Assembly (NCBI GenBank): GCA_033239525.1
Contig: BSYO01000004.1
Coordinates: forward strand, 4,007,701-4,071,700
Direction: 5' to 3'
DNA: 64,000 nt
From: Nepenthes gracilis
Lineage: Eukaryota; Streptophyta; Magnoliopsida; Caryophyllales; Nepenthaceae
The position numbers were made by a program, and so were the translations under genes. Under the pieces are notes generated by a model, which was not told the origin of the DNA, made no database searches, and saw only the letters and a list, made by a program, of their open reading frames with translations. Of this stretch, positions 38,371 through 51,591 are shown in pieces (position 1 is the stretch's first letter; every line of letters begins with the position of its first letter).

Positions 38371-40146
38371 GTTTGAAATTTATTTAACTAATAATATTAA
38401 TAAATCTAATATAAAAAATTAATTAATTAATTAAATTAAATGTAATATAAGCTACTTAAAAAGTAACCCAGAGAATAAATTGAGGGCTTTTTTTTTTTTT
38501 TTAGTAAACGACATATTAGATATAATTTATATTTTTCACAAAACCATAATAATTTAAATAAAATAAATATTATACTTTTAGAAATGACTAAAATTTTAAT
38601 TACAAGAAAATGATTATGATATTAATTACAAAAAGTTAATCCACATTAATAACATTTTTATTGTTAATTTCGATAATAATTGCCTATTATCAAAAATTCA
38701 CGTATAAGATTTATATAATTATACAAAAAAATGGTCACCGAGCCTTTTTTTTTTTTTTTCTTTTACCAAACCAAAGAAGAAAAAAGGAAGGGAAATCGTC
38801 ATTGTCCATATCATTAAATACCAATACTCACAGGAAATAACTTTATTCAATAAAATTATTTAAAAATCAGATTTTTAGTAAAACCCCAGATAGAACCATT
38901 GGGGATGTTGTGATGCCTCCCTGCACCACAATGCCTTTGACCTTCACCGTCGTCGTTGGATCTCATCAAACAACTACGCATTTCTTAATAAAAGAGTGAA
39001 TAAATGCAACACCGTTTAAGCGGCTACATTGCTTCTCACTTGTGGATTATCTCTATCAAATGTAATACCCCCACCACCAAAATATACAAACATGAGTGGT
39101 TGTCTTGCAGGTAGTCTGCAATCTGAATATGCCAAGCCAAAAGCCTGCAAAAAGAGCTCAAACTGGCGAGTGGATGTGGAGGCCAGCAACCAAAAGAAGC
39201 TCCACATTTTCAATTACAGAAAAAACTCCAAAGCAACGGTGAGATTATGAAAAATTCAGACATATTATAACCATTGATTTTTAAACGATTTTTAAAGATA
39301 TGTTTATATTCTTTATATATGAATAATTTGGACTACTCTTTCGACGATTAGTAGTTGCACTTTAACAAATTTTTAAGACAGTTAAAATTTTATGTAATAG
39401 ATTGCTTTTTTGTATATATGCAGGTAAATCATATCCCATCTTTTAGTAAAACGAAGAATTCGAAGAACACAAGCCCTGAAGCAGCTTTTGTATGTCTCAG
39501 CGAGCTGCTTCGACACGATCCAACATACATATTGACTGTAGAATCCTTGATTGTGAAAATGCTCCGCCCCCTTCTCCCATACTGAGGGGTTACACTTCAA
39601 TAAATGGCATTTCAATGGGCATGAAAAAGATCCACTGATATCAGTCCGGGGGTCTATAAGACAAATTTAAGTTGATATCATGTAAGGAGAAAAAAAAACT
39701 AAACAGAGTTTTTTAATTTTGTTCATTTAACACATTTGTGGGAATTCTGCATCAAGATCGATGCGTAAACCTTGTTGCGAATCCAACGGTATAAAGACTA
39801 GCATATGGATGCTCGACGTTCCATATAGTAAACAAGAAAGGCGAAAAATACAAGCCTGGTCACATTTTGGTTGGTTGTTACAAGGTGTGTGCATCAAAAG
39901 AAGAACATAACAAATTTTATCTGAAAAAAAACAAGGAGAAGCGAAAAGAACTATAGCAAGTTGATAACTGTTGTCTCGGCGTCACGCTTTCAGTTGTTTT
40001 TGGCTGTATTTCCTTAGTTTTTGGGGAAGGAGCTAACCCAAGTGCCAGTTTTCGGTTAAAAAGGCTATAGTGTATACTTCAATGAATTCGACGGTTGCTC
40101 TGCAGGAAGATAATAGCGCAGTAAATGATGTGATCAGGAGGTGCCA
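38371..40146. other. Intergenic region between the desaturase-like and PP2C genes
   Basis: AT-rich to about 38900, then of mixed composition. Short plus-strand frames at 39029-39250 and 39355-39585 show no recognisable domain. The right part should include the phosphatase 3' UTR. Confidence 0.5.
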
Positions 40147-40753
40147 TCAAAGAGGCATTGCAGAAGAGGAAAAAGCTCGTGGAGGCACATTTATGCCGCC
40201 ACGGCTGCCGCCCCCACCCCCCTTCAAGGAGAGATGAGAGCCCTTGGTTGTGGTAGCCCTGCTGATGAGGTTGGAGTCAAGGAACACCACGATCACAGTG
40301 ATATCGTCATGAAAGTGCCGCCGAACCCCACGGTCAATCTTCTTTAAATCCGAATACCTCATTTCTCTCTTTTTTGCTGCTTCTTGGAGCGCTGCTTTCA
40401 CCAGCCTCTTAGCACTTCCCTGCTAAAGAGGATAGAAATCCTTTTACTTCCTAGAATGACGATTTCATAGTAAGTCTTGCATCTACTTTTGTTATTTAGG
40501 GCAGTTCGGTATACGAAACTTTTGCGATATATAGGGTCTGGAAAATAATCTGACCACTTTTCAATACATTATATGCAGTTTTGTCTAATATTATACAAGA
40601 GGTTGATTCAACAACCTAAACCTATGACTACCATATTATATAGCGACAACTTTATCATTTCATCAAGGCTTCTCTTCCAAAGTTGAAAATGTTTGTTAAA
40701 CCAAATTTTGATAAATCAAAAAACCCTTCAAGCTTTTATCTTGACACAGAAAT

Positions 40754-40791
<38 letters not shown>

Positions 40792-43700
40792 CAACTGTAC
40801 TACTTGCAGGAATCCAAATTCAGAACCAGAGATTTGAAAATATATAATAAGTTCCTGAGTGTTAATGGAGAGGATCAGATCTTACGCTTCGTGGATTGTT
40901 TTGAACCAGATCAACCGCTTCCTGATTGCTAAGGTAATCCCACAGCCCATCAGACGCAAATATGATGAATCGATCCTGTGGCTGTAGTTCATGCACTGAA
41001 ACTGCAGGTTCTGAACTCAGTATGGGTTGTTTGAACTTTTCGCGAAGGCGAAACTTGGCATATAAAGGTTCTCTATTGTACTCGGCCTTCTTCAAATATA
41101 CATCTCCAATAGATCTAGACACCTGCAACCAAGAACTCTCGGATATTAGTGGATATGGCCAAATAAAGTTGAAGTCATATGAATTATAAACTTGAACAAC
41201 TGATACGATGAAGCAATGAGAAGAAACATTGAATGAAACACAGATTCACATTAGTATACCGTTTTTATCCAGTTTATAAATTTATGAAGTTCCCTATGCA
41301 AATCAAACTGCATTGAATTATTGGCGTAACAATAAAGCTGTTGCCACATAATCTAGTGACCATAGATTTGAGTAATGGCAACAGTCTCTCATATGATGCA
41401 AGGTAAAACTGCATTTATAGACTCAAGGTGGTCCGACCCTTCCCCAAACTATACGTATAGCAGGAGCTTCGTGTTCAGGCTTGGCTCGATAAAGCTGCAA
41501 AAAAGCAGAGTTTACTAGCACATTGTTCAGGCTTGGCTCAATAATTTAAACATCTTAACATTAGGCTCAAAACTACGGCTTTTAAACATCACAGACAAAC
41601 CTAAACAAGTTTCTAATCTAGTCATTCTGAGAAAAACTCTAGCGGGTTTGTTTTTTATAGAAGGATATGCCATATGCTAAGTATTTGCTAGACACTGACA
41701 GCCCACCCACACCGACTGATTTCCAAATGAATGACAAAGAAATTTAGGCAACTAAGAGCACAAAGTGATCATGGATTTATATAATATATCAGCACCAAAA
41801 AGTCATATAGGCAGCCTAGTTATAAGGCTTCAACATGCATAGAGGTTGATCGTGAGACTATAACATATTATCTTCGTATTACCATGAAATGACAGAAATC
41901 AAAGCAGTATAAAATGCACCAGTGGAATTGCTTTATTAATTCTCATAGAACTGAAAGCATTATCAAAATGGTGGTCAGTTAGCCCGAAAGAATGTCAGCA
42001 AGCACAAAGAGAGTGCAGACCATCTTGTGGCAAAATCAATTGATCTTGCTAATACTAATATAGCCACAACCAATATTAGTACCGATAGTGATATTACCAT
42101 CCTTGGCTTGAATTCTCGATTCAAACAATAAAATTACTCGGTTTCAAAATAAGATGTGGTACAATGAAGAATCTATTCTCATTTTTCAAAAGGAAAAAAG
42201 TGGATCTTGTCTCTCTTCCTTTCTCCTGTACAGGAAGATCCAACAACCAAGGCAAGAATAAGAAGCTAAGCGCCAGAAGAAATACAGAAAAAGATGAACA
42301 GAGCAGATCTACATAACATGGTGTTCGGAATGAGTAAAATTGCACTTCATATGATCTAAATCACTAAGGAAGAAACATATCTTTGAAGAAGAACTCAGAT
42401 GAAAGAATATCAATATCAGTCTTCTCAATTCGTAGACATTGCAGAACTTAAATCACTAATCCATCATCAAGATCTCATCTGATGCAGTTTTCCCCACTTA
42501 TTTCATGAGCACAGAGGCCTCTAATTCGACCCACATTTCCTTTTGTATTTATCAGCACAATAAGGATTTGCATTCAAAATTTCAAACTAAATATTACCAA
42601 AGAATAAGTCATGATTCCTTCAATTATTTCTGTTTTGCCCAAGATTTTTTGAATACAGCAACATTGTCTAGCAAGTAAAAAGCAAATTATCCAAAACAAC
42701 AAGGAATGATAAATGGGCTGAGCCAATCCAAAATATCATCATGAAACCAATTATTTGATCTGCATGGATCCAAACTTCAAAAAGTAGAGTCCATAAATCA
42801 AGAATAATTATGCTGCGAAAAAACTGGGGAGACAAGTTATTTCCAAATTCTAGAAATGTTCACAAGATTGTTTTAATCTTCTAATCAGTTTGATTTGGAA
42901 GACCAATTAAAACTAGAATTGCGAATCACAACTTCGTGGGTTCATAATGTGTATTACAAAAGATCTGGAGACTTTTAATGAACATTTTATGGAGAACAGG
43001 ACAAGAGGAAGATTGTAAATGATGACTGATAAAGAAGCACCATCAGCAACACTATAATTCTTTCTGAGGCAAACAGCAACAAAAGCTTCCTCAAGAACTA
43101 ACTTTGTAGACAACGAAAAATTAAATCTCCACAAAAATTAAGGGTAACTTAATTGATTCCAGTTGTAACTGAAAACAAAAGCTCTGCCACAAGGATGGTA
43201 GTGCTGGATTCTAATGTTCTGGCAACACAGAAGTTTCAATTGAAGAAGGATACTTAACCTTTGCTAAGGAGATTTTTTCACGTCTTTCACTCACAGGAAA
43301 CCAAGCCTTACTACTTGAACAAAAAGTCAATAAAGAGGATCATAAAATCAAGTGATTCTACAAAAAAAAAGCAAGAAACAGTAGGCTAAATGCCACATTA
43401 GACTAGAAACCATATTAATCACACTCTATGAATTGGTTGCACGAGTTTCATCCAATTGTCTTGGTAGTGGGATATCATTGAAAAATAAAAATCATGTTAT
43501 CAAAGGGTTTCCTGCTAATATCTGAAAGGGACGTTTCATCCCAAATCACACAAAAGTTCCGACCCCTAGATAAATTAACGGAAGCAATACGAAAATAAAT
43601 ATTCAATACACGTAAAGAATATTTCAATCTAAATGAAGCAAATAACAACTAGCATAAAGTAGAAAGCAATAAATAATAATGTAAAGACGCAATTTTTGAT

Positions 43701-46700
43701 AACAAAGGAAAACCCCGATAACTACGAGTATCGAGTAAAATCCTCCGTGCTTCAACGGTCAGGGAAAATATGCATTATAAAAATCAGCTTACAAATCGAA
43801 TGGTAACGACGCGCTAACCTAACCGACTTATTCCCGTTACGTGATCTCTACTAAAAAACTCATTGGATTTGCCCACGGCAACGAAACTGGACGCCTTCCG
43901 ATCTTCGCGTCAATATTCCCTCACGAGCTACTTAAAGTAGCAAACACCAGCGGAACCCTTTCTTCACAATACCAACGTCACCAACGAAGGCAAATAATCA
44001 GTAAAGTGAAAGTGGTGAGAAAACTATTAATACAGGAACACAATAATATAATTGAGGTTTTCTTTAATGGAACCAGATTAGAGTAGTAGAATATTGCTTT
44101 CTCTCAAAGGGGGCAGTCCAAAATGTTTCAACAAGAAGTAGGACAACTGAAAAAAGGGAGAATAATATAGAGAGTCATGAAAAACACGTTTAAAAAAATG
44201 ATTTGCCATAGCGCTCGAGTATGGCTCGAGCGCATGGCAAGCACGCCTAGGGTTTCAAGAAAGAAACACATTGGCGCTCGAGCAAGAGGGCGGCGAGCTT
44301 CGGGCGCAAGGTTACTTGTTTTAACGCTTGAACGCACAGCGAATGAATAGCAGGCGCGAGGCTACTAGAATTAGGGCTTAAGCGGATTAGGCGAACAGCA
44401 GGCGCAGGACACCGGGAATGGACAGCCATGGAAATAAGTTGATACAGCACTTCAATGAACACAACCCAACATCGACACACGACCAAATATTGTCACAAAA
44501 TATGCCAACACAAAAATGACCCTAACAATCTCCCGCTTTAACAATTACGTGACAAAATACATAAAGTAAAAAAAATACAAGAGAAACACGGGTTCAGATA
44601 CTACCGAGGCAAAACCCATGTACATAAAAATCTACACCTAGTGAGAAACAAAAGCAATACAAAAGGTAAATGAGCAAAGACAGGAGAACTGCTGTGCCGA
44701 TACTATAGCTGTCGCGCCGATAATATGGCTGTGGTGCCTAGTCAACCATAGTTAGTACAAATAGACATAATACAAGTAGATATTATATGTCTATAGCAAT
44801 ATAAAATAAGACAACTATGTACATTAGCATGTAGCAACATACATGACATCAAAGAATAGGAACATTAATAAGGTCATCAAAACTAATGAGGTCAGTAAAA
44901 TTTATAAAGACATCAAGACTAATAAAGTCATCACAACTCCCCCTGAATAACAAAAGAAAAACTCCCCCTAAACAATATACAGAGGAATGTCCCCCCTAAC
45001 AAAAATAGCAAAAATATAGTCTCGCCCTTTTTGTCACGGAGAGCCAAAGAGAGGGGGTCACTCGGACCCAGAAGAATCGCCAAAGGACTGATGACCATAC
45101 TGATGCCGCAATCGTTGAATCGCAACCTCCTGAGTAGCCAAGTGGGAGTCAAGACGCTCAAAACCAGCAAGGAGATCCGAACGCAGCTGAGACTGAGAAG
45201 CATAGATGCGCTCCTGAGATGAATATAGGCACTCAAAGCGGTCTGCAAGATGAGACATCTGGCCCATCAAGGGTACGAAGGAAGAGGTGGAGTGCCGGGA
45301 AGGAGCGGACGGTCTAGGACTCGAGGTGTTAGGGTAGGACGAGGTGGAACAAGACGGTCCACCCTCAGGCTGATAGGAGGGAACCTCAGGGAGAGGCTCA
45401 TCTAACGGCTCACTGAGATCCTCTGCAAAGTGGTGAGTGTGGGATCGGCTCTGGACAAAGGTGGTGGAGGTAATAGAGCATGCAAGCCAAAGACGAGGAA
45501 GATCGGAAAAAAGAAGGCCTAGTCCAGCAAGCAGCCGCTGAATGAGACAACTATAGGGGATGTTGTCATCCTTACGGGTGTTGAAATATGAGAGGATATG
45601 AGAGTAGAAGTGAGACGGCAAATCAATAAGCCGCCCACTCAAGAAGGTATAAAGAAACAGGGCTTTGTCCAAGGGGATGGAGGAAAAATACGAGACAAGA
45701 AAAATATTCGTAAGCATAAGGCGACTCACGACCAGACTCCAAGGGGACAGAAGAGAAGTTTTGAAAGATCGCCCATTCCACTCCATGGGTGAACCATGAA
45801 GGAATATAGCGATCTCATGGAAGTGTGGTCTGGAGAGCAGGGTGAAGGGGTAGTCGGGATTTTCTACCCGAGGAAGTCCAAGAACCAGTGCAATCACATC
45901 CGAGGTAATCCGAAGCTGTCACCCCCGCAAGAAAGTCGAAAAGGATGTGAGAGAAGACTCATGAATATTGGAGTAGAATTCTTGAATAATGATAGCAGAA
46001 TGAGCAATCAAATTGGTGAGAATCAGCTACTAATGATGGTCGGTGAAGACAGAAGAGATGGAGGGGTCGAGGGAGGCAAGGCAAACTTCCCATTCAAGGG
46101 AGAGTTGCCGTTGAGACATGTGCAAGGTGAACAAAGCCTCAACCTCAAGATTGATGAAGCGATCGGGGGTGGAGAGCCCACTCGGCCGATTACGCTTGCC
46201 GATCAATTTGCGTGCCAATGATTTTCACAGGCGCGATATCTATAATACACACATAAGAGAAAACTTTAAGGACACCTGCATAATGTTACACCGGTGCCTC
46301 TCTTTTTGTGTGTGTGAGGTTGGTGCTGTGAGTGTGTGGTGGCATGTGGGTGTATAAGAAGGGGAGGTGCAGCGCTTGGCGCGAGACGGGCGCCAGAGCA
46401 GGGGCTGAAATGGGGCAGTGCTCCAGCAACACACTACCATGGCAGCATGTGAGCCGTAGGGCTTGTGAGAGAAGGTAGGTCGGATCCACGGTGGGTAATG
46501 CCCAACCATGGGAGTGCGGCAATGGCACACAGCCAAAGGAGGCGCCATTGGTGCCGGGATGACCAGGAAATAAGGGGGAAAGCCACGCACAAGATTCATG
46601 GCGGAATGAACAAAATTTACACACAAATTGGTGGATTTGGAGCAGAGCGGTAAGAAATCGATGAAGCCGGCCAAAATAGGAGTAACCCATGAGGAGATCC

Positions 46701-49700
46701 AACACAAAGCAAGGGGTGAGGGGCTGCGCCGCCACTAAGGGAGAAAGGGAGCGCAGACGGCCAAATACGAAGAGGGGAGAGAAAATTACCTGGAGAGATG
46801 CCCACAATTGAGAGGAAGGAAGGCAGATCTGAAGGTTAGTGTGAGAGAGGAGGTAGGAGAGAGCAGAAGATGAGCGAGAAGAGAGAGCACCAAATGAGGG
46901 TTTGGGAGGCGCTCGCTGCACGCTGGAAGATAAAGGCAACAGGCAGTGGCGCTCGAGCGCCTGGAAGGCCGGCGCCCATAATTCGTGCCCTTTTTGTTTT
47001 AAAGGTTTAATTTATTTTTGTGCTTGAACTTGAAGATAAGGCATTTCTCGGAGGCGAAAAAAAAACACTGATGGCCATACAAAATGCACACTATCCAAAG
47101 GTTTAGTGAGAATATTGGCCAGCTAATTGTCGGTCATAGAGCTCACTCTTCTTGATTCATATTTTCTTACTACGTTTTATTGTTACTTAAATTCGTCACT
47201 TGATCATTTAAAATGTTGATGCAATGAATGAGATGTTCTATCTTTGGGTTTTGCTGAAAGTTATTTTGACACGACATTACAGTGCAGTAGGGGCGAATAT
47301 GGCCAATAATGCCGCACCCATGACATGTAGAGACGAATTTAGCATTGACGTCAGAATTAGACCTTGGCTTCCTAATAAAATTAAGGCCTAAATTTTTCTT
47401 ACTCGTTAAGATTTGATATTTTTTGTATTGGTACATTTCTTTGGGGAAACTCTTAACAACTGATCAACACAAGCCGACGACGTGCTGCTTTGTCATGGGA
47501 TAGACATGGCTTAAACAAATATAGTTTTAGAGTTAACCTTGACATTTAAGGAATTTTCTGAATAACCCAACCCAGTTTTACTTTCTCTGATTTTTCCCAA
47601 ACCGAGCATATGATCCAATTGCTTGGACTCATTTGAAAATTATTTCAGATCATTTCGAGCAACCTCAAGATTAGATTCAAAAGTCTTGATCCTTTCAGTA
47701 AATGAGCTATTCAATTTCTCAATTTCTTGAATTTTTGTGTCTAACATGGATTTAAGAGCTAATTTTTCCTTTTCCATTTTTGTCAATTTATACTTTAATA
47801 ACACATTAGTTTTTTTGATCTATAGGCATTCCTTAAACAATCTATCATAAGCATCATGAAGGATATAAAATTCAGCTTTTAACTTGTTCTCAAAGTCATC
47901 GGATTGATTAAGATTTTCTTCTAGACGTCCATCATTTTCACACAATGAGGTCATAAAAGCCATATATTTGGCTTGTCCTTCGTCAATACATCTTTCAACA
48001 TCTTCTTCTTCGTCATCGTTTAAAGTCGCATTAGCTTTCAAAGCTTGATTTCATTGGAGTTTAAAATTTGGGCATTCAATACGATAATGGCCAAGGCCAT
48101 GACATTCATGACACTAAACCCCTTGACTGTTTTTGAGTTTGACATATTTGAACTCAAGTTTGTCCTTGTCGCTTTTAGGAGAAATCAAACTTTTTGAGTT
48201 TCCTTTTTGTTTATTAGATAATGTTTTCTTTTTCTTAAAAATTTTTTTAAAATTCTTAACAAATAAAGCGAAGTCTTCATTACTACACGACTCTTCATCT
48301 GAGTCATGGTTTCTCTCTTCCCTAATAGATTTTAAAGTAATAGATTTGTTCTTCCTTGATTGGGAAAGTACGAGCTCATAAGTTTGAAGAGAGCCAACTA
48401 GCTCTTCAATCTTCATTGTGTCGAGATCTTTACTTTCTTCGATCGCTGTAATTTTGGGTTTACAATATTCAGGAAGCGATTTAAGGACTTTTCGAATAAT
48501 TCTTTTTTTTTGGAATTCTTTCTCCTAAGTTAAATATAGAATTTACAATGTCATTCAATTCAGCATAGAATTCATCAAATGTCTCGTCATCTTGCATCCT
48601 AATTTTCTCAAATTTAATTGTGAGCATTTGCAATTTTGAATTTTTAACCAATTTAATTCCTTGGTGGGTAACTTTAAGAATGTCCTACGCATCTTTACCA
48701 GTTTTGCACATGAATATATGCTTAAACTCTTCGGGGGATACCACCGTAAAAATGGCATGTAACCCCTTACTATTCCAATTACACAAATCAAGCTCTTCTT
48801 TTGTCCATAAAAACAAAGCTTTCGGTTCATCACCCAAAGTACTTTTGGGTGGAGTCCACCTAGCTTGGGTGCTGGCCCATACGTGTTCATCCATCGATTT
48901 GAAAAAGGCTCTCATCTGAACTTTTTAATACGCATAATTACTCCCATCAGAAAAAGGAGGCACAAATAGAGATCCGCTCGTATACATCTAGATTTGGGGT
49001 CGCAGATCGGGATGAGTCTCTCATACCAATTGAAAAGGATGTTTCGTCCCAAGTCACATAAAAGTTCCGACCCCTTGAAAAATTAATAAAAGTAATACGA
49101 AAATAAATATTCAATACACGTAAAAAATATTTCAATCTAGATGAAGCAAATAACGAGCATAAAGTAGAGAGCAATAAATAATAATGTAAAGACGTAATTT
49201 TTAGTGACGAAGGAAAACATCGATAACTACGGCTATCAAGTAAAATCCTCTGAGTTTTAACGATTAGGGAAGATATGCACTATGAAAATCAACTTACAGA
49301 TCGAATGGTAACGATACGTTAACCTAACCAACTTACTCCCGCCACGTGATCTCTACCAAGGAACTCCTTGTATTTACCCGCGGTAACAAAACTAGACGCC
49401 TTCCGGTCTTTACGTCAATCTTCCCTCACAAACCGCTTGAAGTAGCAAATACCTCCAAAGCCCCTTCTTCACAATACCAACGTCGTCAACGAAGGTAAAT
49501 GGGTAGGAAGTGTTGTATCGGTAAAGTGAAAGTGGTGAGAAAATCGTTAACACAGGAACACAATAATATAATTGAGGTTTTCTCAAATGAAGCAAGATTA
49601 GAATAGTAGAATATTGTTTTCTCTCAAATGGGGTGCTCTAAAATGCATCAGCAAGAAGTAGGGCAACTAAAAGAATGGAGAATTATATAGAGAGCCTTGA

Positions 49701-51591
49701 AAAACACATTTAAAAAAATGACCGTTGCCTCAGCACTTGAGTGCTGCTCGATTGCGCGGCGAGCGCGCCTAGGGTTTCAAGAGAGAAACGCATTAGCACT
49801 TGAGCGAGAGGGCGGCAAGTTTTGGGTGCAAGGTTACTGGTTTTGATACTTGAGCGCACAGCGAGCAAACAGCAAGTGCGAGACTACTGGAATTAAGGTT
49901 CGAGCGGATCAAGTGAACAGCAGGCGCAGAATACCGGGAATGAACAGGCACGGAAATAAGTTGATGTAGCACTTCAATGAACACAATCCAACATCGACAC
50001 ACGACCAAATACGGTCACGGGATATGCCAACATAAAAATAACCGTAACAATATCTATAGTATGAAATGAGTCAATCATCCACCTTGGAATCTTGTTGAAC
50101 AAAAATAGTAATATTGAAACTTTGTTTTAGATCATCCTAGTTATTTACCAAGGATATAGGCCCCATATCACTAAATAATAAACATTTGTAAAGGGTAGCC
50201 CCATCCGAAAAGTTTGTTGCATTGCAAACCATGGAAAAAGTCATATATAAGTAGACTCCGAAATAAATAAGCAATCCTGTCCTAGTAATGCAGAAATATT
50301 TAGGTGAATTGAATTTGTGACCTTCAAAGTATAATGGAGAAACCTAACCCTTATACTAAGACTCATCCTATAATTCATAAACATGCTACAAAGCATAAAT
50401 AGTTCTACCTGTATGAGGCCCTTCACACGCCAGATGTTATGCTTCAGCACGACAATCTGTGAATCATCCGGGTGCAAAGACTGCAGCTCCTGTCTCACAG
50501 ACTCTATACACACATTATGTTCTGCCGAAAGCTGAATGGATAGAACCTCTCCTGTTGCCCTTACAAGTCTTCCCAAAACAGCTCGAGAATCACCAAGGTT
50601 GGCAATATAAAGTGTCCCACTGCATATAACACCAATGAGACAACATGAACCAACTGCAGCAATCTGGGGATTCAAGGGCCATTGCTTGCTAACAACAGAG
50701 AAAAACCCCTCTTCTGTTGCCTGAACAGCCTTCCGTATGACATCCACAGACATGCACTGATGCTCTGAAGCAAATCCTGCAACATAAATAGTGAGACAGC
50801 TTGCTCTGAAGAAGATGAAGTGGAATCCCAACTTAAAACCTCAAAATAAGGTCACAAAACAAACACTTAGAAGAAGGGATAGAAATTTCAATCATAATAA
50901 ATAGTTTGCTGACATCGATTACCCGATAAATTATACATGCCATTAAATTTCATACACAAGGAGGCATCAAGATCATATGGCATACAACTGGATCAAGTCC
51001 AATAGAACCAAAAGGGAAACATTCATAAAAAATAATGAATCAAAGATGCATGTTAAACATATACAAGCAACTCAAAAGAGAAGTAAGAAATGACCTCTAG
51101 AACCATGACAATCTCACTTCAGAGAACAGGCAAAAACTCTCTATGTTACATTATTCAATCTATTTTAGTACCTCATCTTTCTTCGTATTACACCCAAGTT
51201 GAAATCAAAACTTTTGTGCATATAAATTCACACACCAAAGCATAACGGTATGAAAGAAATCAAGAAACTTACTTCTGAGGTGACTGAAGAGGTGATTGTT
51301 GATATACCTCGACGTCTCCGGGCCACCGTGTCCGTCATAAACGCCAACAAAAGTACCAAATGGCCCAGAATCAAGAGTGCTCAAACTGCCTGACTCAATT
51401 TGGCTCTCATCCTCAAGTAAATTGTTGGCTTGCACCACAGCCATAGAGAATTCACCGTGCACATGCTGCCCAATGTCTCGGTACCATAGGAGCCCATCTC
51501 GACGCCCCGCAGAATCTGACTTGGCGTGAACATTAGAGCCCGAGTTTGGCCACAAACAGGCCCTCATAAAGTTCATTAACGCAGAAAGCAT
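40147..51591 (-). CDS. Protein phosphatase 2C, clade D type
   Basis: Four exons join into 398 codons: 51273-51591, 50409-50776, 40886-41122 and 40147-40419. All are GT-AG and in phase. Seen: the metal-binding motif GVYDGHGG at residues 83-90, [14 protein letters not shown] in exon 2, SRSIGD at 231-236, ASDGLWD at 285-291 and HDDITV at 345-350, so all PP2C motif blocks with their catalytic Asp residues are present. Family knowledge: Mg/Mn-dependent Ser/Thr phosphatase; plant clade D members of this length and N-terminus act on plasma-membrane H+-ATPase and are held in check by SAUR proteins. The clade call rests on the N-terminus and the [15 protein letters not shown] region. Intron 2 is 9.3 kb because of an LTR element in the same orientation; the other introns are under 0.5 kb. 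Confidence 0.94.
40759..40788. repeat. (TA)n microsatellite in PP2C intron 3
   Basis: About 15 TA units in the 466-bp intron between exons 3 and 4. Confidence 0.9.
43523..44527 (-). repeat. 3' LTR of the PP2C intron element
   Basis: 1005 bp, in plus reading TGAAAGGGACGTTTC to ATGACCCTAACA. Matches 49031-50049 and the solo LTR at 20792. Confidence 0.9.
45058..46221 (-). pseudogene. Putative plant transposon protein (Transposase_32-like), broken
   Basis: The main frame (45058-45897, 279 codons) starts with [24 protein letters not shown] sequence. It continues into a Ser/Pro-rich linker and a Gln/Leu-rich C-terminus ([17 protein letters not shown]) that could coil. Upstream sequence to 46221, with two adjacent stops and a later one, supplies the N-terminal [11 protein letters not shown] and IIQEFYSNI parts. 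The order NIxEFYxNL..RG..L..T..xI..LLGLP is typical of this family, which sits inside plant LTR elements and whose role is unknown. No DDE triad can be assigned. Family call from memory of the pattern. Confidence 0.68.
46240..46990. other. GC-rich spacer between gag and the transposon-protein frame
   Basis: A 217-codon minus-strand frame (46286-46939) is open but of biased composition with no recognised motif. It overlaps another long frame on the same strand. It may be an untranslated leader or a filler captured by the element. Confidence 0.4.
47170..48960 (-). pseudogene. Copia-like gag with two CCHC knuckles, broken
   Basis: Successive minus-strand frames give a gag N-terminus (FKSMDEHVW, then [19 protein letters not shown] at about 48685-48915), a [14 protein letters not shown] segment (48370-48416), and two zinc knuckles: [14 protein letters not shown] (48072-48113) and [14 protein letters not shown] (47284-47325). 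Both keep the C-X2-C-X4-H-X4-C spacing. Stops and frame changes separate the blocks. The polyprotein would be expected to run on into protease; that part is missing. Confidence 0.82.
49031..50049 (-). repeat. 5' LTR of the PP2C intron element
   Basis: 1019 bp, in plus reading TGAAAAGGATGTTTCG to ATAACCGTAACA. Differs from the 3' LTR by scattered substitutions and small indels. Confidence 0.9.

Larger units (their letters stand above)
43523..50049 (-). mobile_element. 6.5-kb LTR retrotransposon without pol, in PP2C intron 2 (family B)
   Basis: Exact TSD ATATC (43518-43522 and 50050-50054). LTRs of about 1 kb start TGTTA and end TTTTCA on the minus strand. Beside the right LTR, minus-strand TTGGTATGAGAGAC resembles the Copia primer-binding site, and a GCGGGAGAT polypurine tract adjoins the left LTR. 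Inside, in transcription order, are a broken Copia-like gag with two zinc knuckles, a GC-rich stretch, and a frame resembling the 'putative plant transposon protein' family. No protease, integrase, RT or RNase H was recognised, so it should depend on another element for movement. Confidence 0.9.

Noticed and set aside
45058..45897. A 279-codon host gene inside the PP2C intron
   Set aside because: It lies between the LTRs of a TSD-flanked element and its N-terminal part is broken by stops, so it is called as transposon sequence.
46286..46939. A 217-codon minus-strand protein
   Set aside because: GC-rich, biased composition, no motif, and another long frame overlaps it on the same strand.
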